Source of the DNA: Treponema sp.
GTDB lineage: Bacteria > Spirochaetota > Spirochaetia > Treponematales > Treponemataceae
DNA: 11,938 nt
NCBI GenBank assembly: GCA_016282455.1
Contig: JAEEKM010000035.1
Span: forward strand, 1 to 11,938
Direction: 5' to 3'
Part shown: in pieces, positions 1 to 5,966 of the stretch
Layout: each line of letters begins with the position of its first letter
How positions within the stretch are numbered: the first letter of the stretch is position 1
Translations under genes and position numbers: made by a program
The notes under the pieces: model-generated
Database searches by the model: none
What the model was told of the DNA's origin: nothing
What the model saw: only the letters and a program-made list of their open reading frames with translations

Positions 1-303
1 AGTAGTTTGTGTGGGGGCACTTGTCTGTGGCTGTGCAGCCTGATTGTCAGAGGAGCCGCCGCGACCGAAGAGAAAATACAGAACGCCAATTATAATGAGT
101 ACAGGAAGACTTAATCCGCCGCCTCTTACAAGAGCTTTGTTTGAATTTCCAGAACCGCTGTTACCTGAGCCGCTTCCCCTGCGTCCGGAATATCCGTCAG
201 AAGAACCAACCGGGCCTGTTCCCAAACCCTCGCCTCTTTTGTAAACGCCGCTTCCACCACCGGTAACGTTTTTTTCACGTCCTCTTGGTCTTTTCTGATC
301 CAT
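1..303 (-). CDS. Gly/Ser-rich single-pass membrane protein, C-terminus off the left edge (partial)
   Basis: The first 101 codons are in the window and stay open to position 1. I do not recognise the family. The N-terminal half is basic and very rich in Gly and Ser (about residues 1-62), including the stretch RPRGREKNVTGGGSG and then GLGTGPVGSS. One hydrophobic segment follows at about 64-80 (LSLPVLIIIGVLYFLFG), flanked by Arg60 and Arg81. A Gln/Pro/Thr-rich linker then leads out of the window. I infer a cytoplasmic disordered N-terminus, one membrane anchor, and an extracytoplasmic domain that cannot be seen here. The ATG at 303 is preceded by a strong GGAGGG (310-315). The gene starts 40 nt after the stop of the solute-binding-like lipoprotein, so it is probably the third gene of the aminotransferase operon. 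Similar Gly-rich leaders occur in clostridial surface proteins, but I cannot name a function. Confidence 0.8.
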   Translation of the reverse strand, partial: MDQKRPRGREKNVTGGGSGVYKRGEGLGTGPVGSSDGYSGRRGSGSGNSGSGNSNKALVRGGGLSLPVLIIIGVLYFLFGRGGSSDNQAAQPQTSAPTQTT

Positions 304-343
304 GTTCAGCCCTCCATAAACTAAAGTTGTTCGAGTTTAAAAA

Positions 344-1609
344 TCAGTATTGTTTAGTCCAGTCAGAAATGCGTTCTTCAAGTCCCATGCTTTCTTTTTC
401 GGCAGTGTTAATGCCGTCTGAGATAAAGGGAATGACTACGCGCTGTTTAAGATTCATCCATCTGGGAGGAAGAATGTTTGGCATTGTAAGGTAACTTTCT
501 GTCGGTAAGTTTGCCAGAAGTGAACGGTAGTAAAGGGGGTATATTTTTTCGTTAACGCTTTTTATTGCAGAAAAACCGCCTGCAATTCCAAAAGTGATTG
601 TGTCCAGTTTTAAAAGCTGTGTTCTTTCAAGAAGTTCTCTCTGAGTGTCTTCTCTTGCAAACCAGCCGATAAACTCTTCTGCTTTTTTTGTGTTCCTGGA
701 TTTTTTGTAAAGACCCATGGTAACAATACTGTCCTCCACGGGAATCTTCATGTTCTCTTCAAGCCAGCGGAAGGAAATGCCCTGAGACTGCATCTCCGTG
801 AGCTTAAAGAATTCATCGCTTGTGGTATATGCAAAAAGGCAGCGTCCGGTTGCCACCTGTTTGTATTTAGGCATGTAAAGATATTTAAACTGAAAGTTCT
901 GTTCGCTGGAAGTGTCTGCGTTACAATCTGTAGTCCATGCTTTGAGTGACTCCAGTGTATTTTTCATTTCTTCTGCGTTCCAGGAAAAACTTGCACCTTT
1001 TTCTCTGTAAGAAACATTTTTCAGTTTTGTTACTTCGTAAATAAAATCAGAATCCCAGGAAGGAGCGTAACCCATTTTTGTAAAGGAACCGTCACTACCC
1101 TGTGCGTTAAAGGCTTTTGCCATTGTCTTCATCTGGTCAATGCTGATGAGGTGGGTTGTGGTAATGAGGTTTTCGTTTCTTGTTCCATAAATGATGAGGG
1201 GCAGGTTAAAGCTTACAGGCAGGAGATACTGCTTTTCGTTAATGATTCCGTAGTTGATTACCTGATTGTAGTAGGAGGAACGGGAAATGCCCTGTTCTCC
1301 AAGCAGATAATCCATTGGAGTAAAGTTCTTTCTTGTTTTAGAATTCTTTAACCAGGGGCCTACAACTAAATCCGGAGCAAGCTCATCTTTTGCAGGCGGC
1401 AGGGAAGAGGCAGGAGATTCTTTGTAAACTACAACCGCCTTGGTGTCCTTGTGCTTTGCATTAAATAATTCTACGTAAGAAGCAAACTCAACGTTGTTTG
1501 TCCAGATAATTACAGGATTTGTTCTGCTGTTTTTACAGGAAACAAAAGTGAGGGAAAAAAAGAAACAGAAGAGGGGGATGAATGTAAGTATATGTTTTTT
1601 CACATCCAT
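344..1609 (-). CDS. Solute-binding-protein-like lipoprotein (ABC extracellular sugar-binding family type)
   Basis: From the ATG at 1609 this is about 421 residues. The N-terminus is a lipoprotein signal: MDVKKH, a hydrophobic core, then a lipobox ending TFVSC, with the lipidated Cys at residue 25. The mature protein opens with VIIWTNNVEFASYVELFN, a beta strand and helix like those that start family 1/8 periplasmic binding proteins (WT...F...Y...F). ELAPDLVVGPWLKN then resembles the PDLV segment that follows. These features suggest a periplasmic binding protein of the extracellular solute-binding group. The ligand cannot be read from sequence. No permease or ATPase gene is adjacent, so its ABC partners must lie elsewhere or it works without them. 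Start choice: the ATG at 1609 touches the GGGG at 1610-1613 with no spacing, whereas an in-frame GTG at 1603 has that site 6 nt away and gives the usual KKH lipoprotein start. An upstream ATG at 1642 would overlap the aminotransferase. The gene lies 10 nt after the aminotransferase stop. Confidence 0.8.
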   Translation of the reverse strand: MDVKKHILTFIPLFCFFFSLTFVSCKNSRTNPVIIWTNNVEFASYVELFNAKHKDTKAVVVYKESPASSLPPAKDELAPDLVVGPWLKNSKTRKNFTPMDYLLGEQGISRSSYYNQVINYGIINEKQYLLPVSFNLPLIIYGTRNENLITTTHLISIDQMKTMAKAFNAQGSDGSFTKMGYAPSWDSDFIYEVTKLKNVSYREKGASFSWNAEEMKNTLESLKAWTTDCNADTSSEQNFQFKYLYMPKYKQVATGRCLFAYTTSDEFFKLTEMQSQGISFRWLEENMKIPVEDSIVTMGLYKKSRNTKKAEEFIGWFAREDTQRELLERTQLLKLDTITFGIAGGFSAIKSVNEKIYPLYYRSLLANLPTESYLTMPNILPPRWMNLKQRVVIPFISDGINTAEKESMGLEERISDWTKQY

Positions 1610-1619
1610 CCCCTTTTTA

Positions 1620-2918
1620 TTAGTTCTGAGAAGCAATTTCATCCGCGGTGTCGTAGATTGCCTGGTAGACTGTTTCAATCTTGTCTTCATCCAGACTTGA
1701 GAATGCAACACGGAGAGTGCGTGAATCAATGGCAATGGTACCAATTCCCTTTTCTTTCAAAAGTTTCTGTCTAAGTTCTTCGGCGTCTACTTTTGGAAGA
1801 TGGAAAGACATGAAGTAACCTGAGTTGAAGGGAAGTGGCTCGAGGTTTTCACTCTTGTGGGTATTAACAAAATCTTTTACCAGGTGATAGCGCTTTTCGA
1901 GAATTGCACGGAAGGCAGCCTTCTGATTTTCTGTGTCCTTGTCGCGGTATGCCTTGAGAAGCATTGACTGTGGCGGAGTAGAAGAACAGGAAACGGAAGA
2001 GCGGATTGCACCCATGAGTTTTTTAATGAGGGCATCATACTGATTCTCACTCATTCCCTTGCAGCCGAAGGTGATGAAACCTGCACGGAAACCCCAGACA
2101 AAATCTTCTTTTGTAGGACCGTCAATTTTTGCGGCAAGTACGTTGGGATGAAGGTCGCAGAGGTATGCAAAGAGAGACTGACTTTCTACATCTGCTTCGT
2201 AGTTAAGGCCAAAGTAGGCGTCATCACACCAGACCATAACTTTTGTTCCCTTTTCGGCAAGTCCCTTAATAAAAGAAACAATGCGCTGGGCTTCTTTTAC
2301 AGTGGGGCTGTATCCGGAAGGATTCTGGGGGAAGTTAAGGAGAACTCTTACTGAACCTTTTTTAGCTTCTTCTTCGAGAACGCTTTCAAGACCTGCAATA
2401 TTAAAGGCTCCGTCCTTGAACATGGGGAACTGAATGAAGTCTGCGTTGCGTCTTGCGCTTGCAATGAGAACATAATTGTCCCATGAAGGATCTGCTGCAA
2501 TAAGTGGTTTTGTCTCGTCAAGGAAAAGGTCTGCAAGATAAGAAATACCTGCTGTAAGACCAGGAACAACAACTGGAAGAGTAATGCTCTTGTCCTTTAA
2601 GAGTGGATTTTTCTTTATAAGATTTTCTTTCCACTGGGCACGGAGGTCGGGATTTCCTGCAGTTGGTGCATAGGCCACGAGTTCACGGGTTGTAAGCTCT
2701 GGAGCACTTTTGTGAACAGACTCAAGCATTACTGGAGTTCCGTTAACAACGGTCATTCCAATTGTTCCGTTCGCTACTTTTCCAAGCTGCTTTGCCTCTC
2801 CGCTCTGGGCAATAATTCCTTTTGGAAAATACAATCGCACGCCTTCGTCAGAAAGCAGTGTACCGGCAGTAGTGCCACTAAGGGCATCGTTTAATTCTTT
2901 TGCCAATGGATTCAACAT
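1620..2918 (-). CDS. Class I/II PLP-dependent aminotransferase
   Basis: A 432-residue cytoplasmic fold-type I aminotransferase of the aspartate aminotransferase superfamily. Visible landmarks: YAPTAGNPDLR at about 83-93 (substrate and cofactor loop), NFPQNPSG at 195-202 with the cofactor-contacting Asn199, WCDDAYFG at 230-237 with Asp232 and Tyr235, TKEDFVWGFRAG at 269-280 with the Schiff-base Lys270 and phosphate-contacting Arg278, and TLRVAFS at 401-407 with the carboxylate-binding Arg403. All key residues are present, so it should be active. Length is typical. The donor and acceptor amino acids cannot be decided; the KEDFVWGFR variant is found in a subgroup mostly annotated simply as aminotransferase. 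It is first in a minus-strand operon with the lipoprotein and membrane protein downstream. The ATG at 2918 has no Shine-Dalgarno but sits 8 nt after a TATAAT, suggesting a leaderless transcript. Confidence 0.93.
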   Translation of the reverse strand: MLNPLAKELNDALSGTTAGTLLSDEGVRLYFPKGIIAQSGEAKQLGKVANGTIGMTVVNGTPVMLESVHKSAPELTTRELVAYAPTAGNPDLRAQWKENLIKKNPLLKDKSITLPVVVPGLTAGISYLADLFLDETKPLIAADPSWDNYVLIASARRNADFIQFPMFKDGAFNIAGLESVLEEEAKKGSVRVLLNFPQNPSGYSPTVKEAQRIVSFIKGLAEKGTKVMVWCDDAYFGLNYEADVESQSLFAYLCDLHPNVLAAKIDGPTKEDFVWGFRAGFITFGCKGMSENQYDALIKKLMGAIRSSVSCSSTPPQSMLLKAYRDKDTENQKAAFRAILEKRYHLVKDFVNTHKSENLEPLPFNSGYFMSFHLPKVDAEELRQKLLKEKGIGTIAIDSRTLRVAFSSLDEDKIETVYQAIYDTADEIASQN

Positions 2919-2926
2919 GATGTCAG

Positions 2927-2955
2927 ATTATAGCGAAAAACGGCTCTTGTTTCAA
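2927..2955 (-). promoter_or_regulatory. Sigma70-type promoter of the aminotransferase operon
   Basis: On the minus strand, TTGAAA (2955-2950) and TATAAT (2932-2927) are separated by exactly 17 nt. Only 8 nt (CTGACATC) separate the -10 from the ATG at 2918, so transcription should begin at or within about two bases of the start codon. This would make the mRNA leaderless or almost so. Start-site mapping has not been done; the call rests on near-consensus boxes and perfect spacing. Confidence 0.75.
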
Positions 2956-3013
2956 TAATTTAGCACGAAAGTGATATTTTATGGGAAATTTCTTCCGTTT
3001 GGGGATTTTATTC

Positions 3014-3042
3014 TTGACAAATCTCCCCTGTACACATAAGAT
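3014..3042 (+). promoter_or_regulatory. Sigma70-type promoter of ptsN
   Basis: A perfect -35 TTGACA (3014-3019) and a -10 TAAGAT (3037-3042) are separated by 17 nt. The ATG of ptsN at 3052 follows after 9 nt, so the predicted transcription start is at about 3049-3051. This promoter diverges from that of the aminotransferase operon; 58 bp separate the two -35 boxes, enough for a shared regulator. No good Shine-Dalgarno precedes the gene, only an AGG at 3045-3047. Confidence 0.75.
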
Positions 3043-3051
3043 ATAGGTATC

Positions 3052-3498
3052 ATGGACTTAAGAACTGTATTAACACCTGACACCGTAGATCTCCACCTCA
3101 AAGGATCTACGAAAGAAGAGATTATCGATGAACTGCTTGATGTTCTTGTGAAAGCTGGTAAGGTGACAGATAAAGCGGCCGCTAAGGAATGTGTGCTTGA
3201 CCGTGAGCGCAAAATGTCAACCGGCATGAAACACGGCATTGCAATTCCACACGGCAAAACAGATACTGTTTCTGATCTTGTGGCTTGCATCGGTATTTCT
3301 GACAAACCCGTTGACTTCGACAGCCTGGATCAGGAACCCTGCCGCATTTTCATCATGACACTTTCTCCAGTGAACAAGACTGGTCCCCACCTTCAGTTCC
3401 TTGCTGAAGTGAGCCTGCTTTTCAAATCTGCTGACAAAAGAGCACAGATTCTGAATACACAGGACAAAGCTGAGGTCATTAAGATTCTCACCGAGTAG
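3052..3498 (+). CDS. ptsN: PTS IIA domain protein, nitrogen-PTS/fructose type (PtsN-like)
   Basis: A 148-residue single-domain IIA protein of the PTS_EIIA_2 family. The phosphorylation site is in HGIAIPHGKTD: His67 is the predicted phosphorylated residue and His61 the supporting one. The N-terminal STKEEIIDELLDVLVKAG (19-36) and the C-terminal LQFLAEVSLLFK are the usual helices. It accepts a phosphate from HPr. With no EIIB or EIIC domain fused or nearby it is more likely a regulatory IIA of the PtsN kind than part of a sugar transporter. Treponemes are known to keep HPr, HPr kinase and PtsN-type proteins without complete sugar permeases, which fits. It is monocistronic or nearly so, with its own promoter and a strong terminator directly behind. 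The symbol is by family; spirochaetes can have more than one paralogue. Confidence 0.92.
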   Translation: MDLRTVLTPDTVDLHLKGSTKEEIIDELLDVLVKAGKVTDKAAAKECVLDRERKMSTGMKHGIAIPHGKTDTVSDLVACIGISDKPVDFDSLDQEPCRIFIMTLSPVNKTGPHLQFLAEVSLLFKSADKRAQILNTQDKAEVIKILTE

Positions 3499-3516
3499 AA
3501 TTCGCCTGTTTTGGTG

Positions 3517-3549
3517 AAAGGCTCCTGCATAAAGGCGGGGGCTTTTTTT
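3517..3549 (+). terminator. Rho-independent terminator after ptsN
   Basis: A 12-bp stem (AAAGGCTCCTGC at 3517-3528 pairing with GCGGGGGC plus TTTT from 3535, including three G-U pairs) closes a 6-nt loop (ATAAAG) and runs into seven T residues (3543-3549). It lies 19 nt after the ptsN stop and only 22 nt before the next gene, so that gene needs read-through or a promoter hidden here. Confidence 0.85.
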
Positions 3550-3571
3550 GTTATTTTAAAGGAGTATTCAC

Positions 3572-3973
3572 ATGGATTCCATAGATAAATTCTACGCGGA
3601 TATTCAGAAAACAAAAAAACACTATCGTGCAGAACACTCTTCCTACAACGGAAGCGCCTGTTCAAAAGAAATAGTTTCTCTTTTTGAAAAAGAAAATCCT
3701 TCAATTCAGTCCCTGGCTTCTTCCTTTGCAAACTACTGGTTTGAAACTTACATTCAGGATTCTGCTGCAGTAAGTGAAGAGCCTACGGAAGAACATATTG
3801 CTAAACTTGTTGCAATGCAGTCACTTCTGCAAGATGACCTTTCCGGAACAGACTGTCTTTCTTCTTCTGACTGGAAGGAACTTTGCACTCTTGTTAATTA
3901 TGAGGCAGAAGATCTGGACATTGATCTGCTTAACCGCCTCATGGCTGTATTCCTTGACAAACAGGCATTCTGA
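3572..3973 (+). CDS. Hypothetical protein coupled to the radical SAM gene
   Basis: A 133-residue protein that I do not recognise. It is soluble and acidic, predicted mainly helical, with no signal peptide or membrane segment. It begins MDSIDKFYADIQKTKKHYR, has aromatic-rich FANYWFETYIQD at about 52-63, and an acidic C-terminal half with YEAEDLDIDLLNRLM. The ATG has a strong AAAGGAG (3558-3564) at 7-nt spacing. Its stop TGA overlaps the ATG of the radical SAM gene by one base (TGATG, 3971-3975), which implies translational coupling, a shared mRNA and probably a related task. A small partner or substrate-binding subunit of the radical SAM protein is conceivable but is only a guess from position. 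Confidence 0.8.
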   Translation: MDSIDKFYADIQKTKKHYRAEHSSYNGSACSKEIVSLFEKENPSIQSLASSFANYWFETYIQDSAAVSEEPTEEHIAKLVAMQSLLQDDLSGTDCLSSSDWKELCTLVNYEAEDLDIDLLNRLMAVFLDKQAF

Positions 3974-4989
3974 TGACAGATGCTTTAATACAAAACCTTT
4001 ATGCTTCCTGCGCCCAGTGTCCAAGGCATTGCGGGGCTTTACGTTCCAGTGGTAAAGAAGGTGCCTGTGGTGAAAGCAAAACACTTCGTGCGGCCCTTGC
4101 CTGCCTTCATTTTGGAGAAGAACCCCTCATTACTGTTTTTGGCGGAAGTGGTACTATTTTTATAAGCGGGTGCACTTTACGCTGTGCATTTTGCCAGAAC
4201 TATCAGATTTCCCAGCAGGGTTTAGGCGGAGAGGTTAACGAAGAAACCTTTGTAAAAATCTGTCTTCTTTTACAGGAGAAAGGTGCAGAAAATATTAACC
4301 TTGTTACAGGAAGTCATCATATTCCCCTTCTTGCAAAATTTATTGCAGCGGCAAAAAACAAGGGGCTTACCATTCCTGTGGCATGGAATTCCAGTGCCTA
4401 CGAAAATGTAGAAATGCTGGAACTTTTAAAGGGACTTGTTGACATCTGGCTTCCTGATTTAAAAACCCTTAACCCTCTTATGAGTGAAAAACTTTTTGGT
4501 GCAAGGGATTATCCTCTTGTTGCAAAGAGGGCAATAAGGTGGATGATTGAGAACACACCCGCAAAAGTAATTACTGTAAATAAAAACGGTGAGGAAAAAG
4601 AGAAGATGCTTTCCGGAACTATTGTGAGGCATCTTTTTCTTCCCGGACGTTTTGATGATACGGCCCTTACTCTGGACTGGCTAAAAAAACATGCAGACAC
4701 AAAGGCCTGTATTTCTTTAATGTCTCAGTACACACCGGTTCCTTTTTCAGGCAGTGAAAGTGAACTTAAAAAAAGAAATGAAGCACTTACTGCTTTTCAG
4801 AACAGGCTTGTAAATGAAGAGGAAGACAGCGACCTCCGCGACCTGATAGAAGCCTATGATTTTGACTGGCTCTTCTACCAGGACTTAAGCGACGACACCA
4901 GCTGGCTCCCCGACTTCACCCGCCCCCAGCCCTTTAGTAACTCACTTTCAAAAACACTCTGGCACTTCAAAGAAGGGTATGTTTTGTAA
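3973..4989 (+). CDS. PflA-like radical SAM protein (COG1313/PflX type)
   Basis: A 338-residue radical SAM enzyme. The SAM-binding 4Fe-4S site is CTLRCAFC (Cys67, Cys71, Cys74) directly after FISG; CX3CX2C followed by QNYQIS is the signature of the pyruvate formate-lyase-activase-like group with CAFCQN. NLVTGSHHI at about 114-122 and VAWNSSAYE at about 136-144 match conserved strands of COG1313. An additional N-terminal cysteine set, CX2CX3CX11C (Cys13, 16, 20, 32), precedes the core and could bind a metal or second cluster. DIWLPDLK at about 157-164 is another conserved block. The substrate is unknown; proteins like this are often labelled pyruvate formate-lyase activating enzyme-like but need not activate PFL, and no formate-lyase gene is adjacent. 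Translation is coupled to the upstream 133-residue protein by a one-base overlap. It ends at the convergent junction. Confidence 0.9.
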   Translation: MTDALIQNLYASCAQCPRHCGALRSSGKEGACGESKTLRAALACLHFGEEPLITVFGGSGTIFISGCTLRCAFCQNYQISQQGLGGEVNEETFVKICLLLQEKGAENINLVTGSHHIPLLAKFIAAAKNKGLTIPVAWNSSAYENVEMLELLKGLVDIWLPDLKTLNPLMSEKLFGARDYPLVAKRAIRWMIENTPAKVITVNKNGEEKEKMLSGTIVRHLFLPGRFDDTALTLDWLKKHADTKACISLMSQYTPVPFSGSESELKKRNEALTAFQNRLVNEEEDSDLRDLIEAYDFDWLFYQDLSDDTSWLPDFTRPQPFSNSLSKTLWHFKEGYVL

Positions 4990-4998
4990 TGTATACTG

Positions 4999-5021
4999 TG
5001 AGTTTTGCGAAGCAAAACTCA
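4999..5021. repeat. Perfect inverted repeat, 10-bp arms with 3-nt loop
   Basis: TGAGTTTTGC (4999-5008) and GCAAAACTCA (5012-5021) are perfect complements around GAA. The repeat lies in the convergent junction just after the radical SAM stop. It could end transcription from either side, but no T tract follows on either strand, so it is not a classical intrinsic terminator. A REP-like intergenic palindrome is an alternative. Confidence 0.7.
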
Positions 5022-5022
5022 A

Positions 5023-5067
5023 GAGACCCGATACGGAATAAAGGGTCTCCAGGCTCAATGACCGTAT
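5023..5067. repeat. Interleaved inverted repeats (possible pseudoknot) in the convergent junction
   Basis: GAGACCC (5023-5029) pairs with GGGTCTC (5043-5049) around a 13-nt loop. Within that loop ATACGG (5031-5036) is the perfect complement of CCGTAT (5062-5067) lying outside the stem. The order a-b-a'-b' is that of an H-type pseudoknot and holds on both strands. It directly follows the 10-bp palindrome and lies between the radical SAM stop (4989) and the PC4-like stop (5076). Function is unknown: a bidirectional transcription barrier, a 3' mRNA stabiliser, a small structured RNA or a repeat element are all possible. Confidence 0.5.
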
Positions 5068-5075
5068 GCAGTAAA

Positions 5076-5303
5076 TTAATCCAGATTCATCCCGTTAAGC
5101 AAATCCCTGAGCCCCTTAAGCTCCTCTTTGGTAAGAGTTATTCCCTTTCCCATTTTTGCCCGCTCCGGTGCCCAGGGCCGCAGGTCATATTTTGCAGGAC
5201 GTCCGCCCCATGAAACAAGGTTGAGTTCTGTTTTCCAGCCTCCCTTGCTTTCTGAAATTGAACCGAAAGTTTCTTCTACGGTGTAAGAAAAATCATCTGC
5301 CAT
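5076..5303 (-). CDS. PC4/YdbC-like single-stranded-DNA-binding protein
   Basis: A 75-residue protein matching the bacterial YdbC-like branch of the transcriptional coactivator PC4/p15 family. The family pattern is clear: a hydrophilic N-terminus, GWKTELNLVSWGGRPAKYDLRPW at about 22-44 (beta-sheet surface with aromatic and basic residues for nucleic acid), then KMGKGITLTKEELKGLRDLL at about 50-69, which is the strand and dimerising helix. Length is normal for the family. Homologues bind single-stranded DNA or RNA; a precise job in bacteria is not settled. An AAGGAG site stands about 8 nt before the ATG at 5303. It is the last gene of the long minus-strand operon containing radA, 21 nt after the stop of a lipoprotein, so a role in DNA repair or transcription would fit its company but is unproven. 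Confidence 0.88.
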   Translation of the reverse strand: MADDFSYTVEETFGSISESKGGWKTELNLVSWGGRPAKYDLRPWAPERAKMGKGITLTKEELKGLRDLLNGMNLD

Positions 5304-5324
5304 TTTTGTCTCCTTAATTTTTAT

Positions 5325-5942
5325 TTAGTATTCAACAGAGATTGTCGTATATTTTTTCTGCTGAATTAAAAGTCCTTTTTTCATAATGAAAGTAAAAATT
5401 TTTACTTCCACGTTTTCTTTATCTTCATCAGTTTCATCATCTTCATTGCTTTCAGAAAAGGGAATTTCAAATTTTACATAATCATCATTTTCTGAAGCCT
5501 TATAAATTTTGCTGTTGTCAGGAAGATTTTCCGGAATATAATAGTTCAGGATAACAGAATCTTCTCCGTAAAGCATGGAACTGAAGGCATAAACATAAAT
5601 GTTTTCTGCTCTCTCCTTTTCATAAATCCAGTTTGGAAATTTATCTACAGGAGTATCCTTGTAAACTAATATTTCTGAATCGCTTTTCTGATAGATATTC
5701 ACTTTTGCAGGCGGAGTTTTTATGTTCTCCCTGTAAGTACTGCTCTGCCACAAAAGTTCCGCTGCCTCAGTATTTATTTCCTGCCACTCGAATTTATTAA
5801 GGTAGTCTGGCATGCTTGCAGTTTTAACACCAGCTTTATTTTTAAGTTCAATAATCTGCTGCCAGTAACCTGGTTCAAGAAACTGACAGGAGGAAAAAAT
5901 AACAGCGCAAAAAATTCCTAGAGCTAAAAATATTTTTTTCAT
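5325..5942 (-). CDS. Hypothetical lipoprotein, paralogue of the upstream lipoprotein
   Basis: A 205-residue predicted lipoprotein: MKKIF, a hydrophobic core and the lipobox VIFSSC with Cys19. No known domain is recognised. The segment FEWQEINTEAAELLW (51-65) matches FIEWEEI...A...W of the upstream lipoprotein with identical spacing (Trp53, Ala61, Trp65), and NIYQK (82-86) matches TIWQK there, so the two probably arose by duplication. A strongly acidic stretch lies at about 164-179 (SESNEDDETDEDKENV), which may be a loop between strands. The start ATG has a GAGGATC site upstream. The spacing of 24 nt to the lipoprotein before it and 21 nt to the PC4-like gene after it supports one operon. Likely anchored in the outer or inner membrane facing the periplasm. 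Confidence 0.82.
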   Translation of the reverse strand: MKKIFLALGIFCAVIFSSCQFLEPGYWQQIIELKNKAGVKTASMPDYLNKFEWQEINTEAAELLWQSSTYRENIKTPPAKVNIYQKSDSEILVYKDTPVDKFPNWIYEKERAENIYVYAFSSMLYGEDSVILNYYIPENLPDNSKIYKASENDDYVKFEIPFSESNEDDETDEDKENVEVKIFTFIMKKGLLIQQKKYTTISVEY

Positions 5943-5966
5943 AAAGATCCTCTTTTTAGTTAAATT

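Noticed and set aside
1610..1744. Longer start of the solute-binding-like lipoprotein (ATG at 1744 or 1642)
   Set aside because: It would overlap the aminotransferase by over 20 to 120 nt and put a basic, non-hydrophobic extension ahead of a complete lipoprotein signal.
3821..4084. Minus-strand open frame across the start of the radical SAM gene
   Set aside because: Antisense to two well-supported, coupled plus-strand genes; no motif or start signal.
4989..5213. Plus-strand open frame starting on the radical SAM stop
   Set aside because: Covers the inverted-repeat gap and runs antisense through the PC4-like gene; the translation has no family resemblance and the start lacks its own Shine-Dalgarno.
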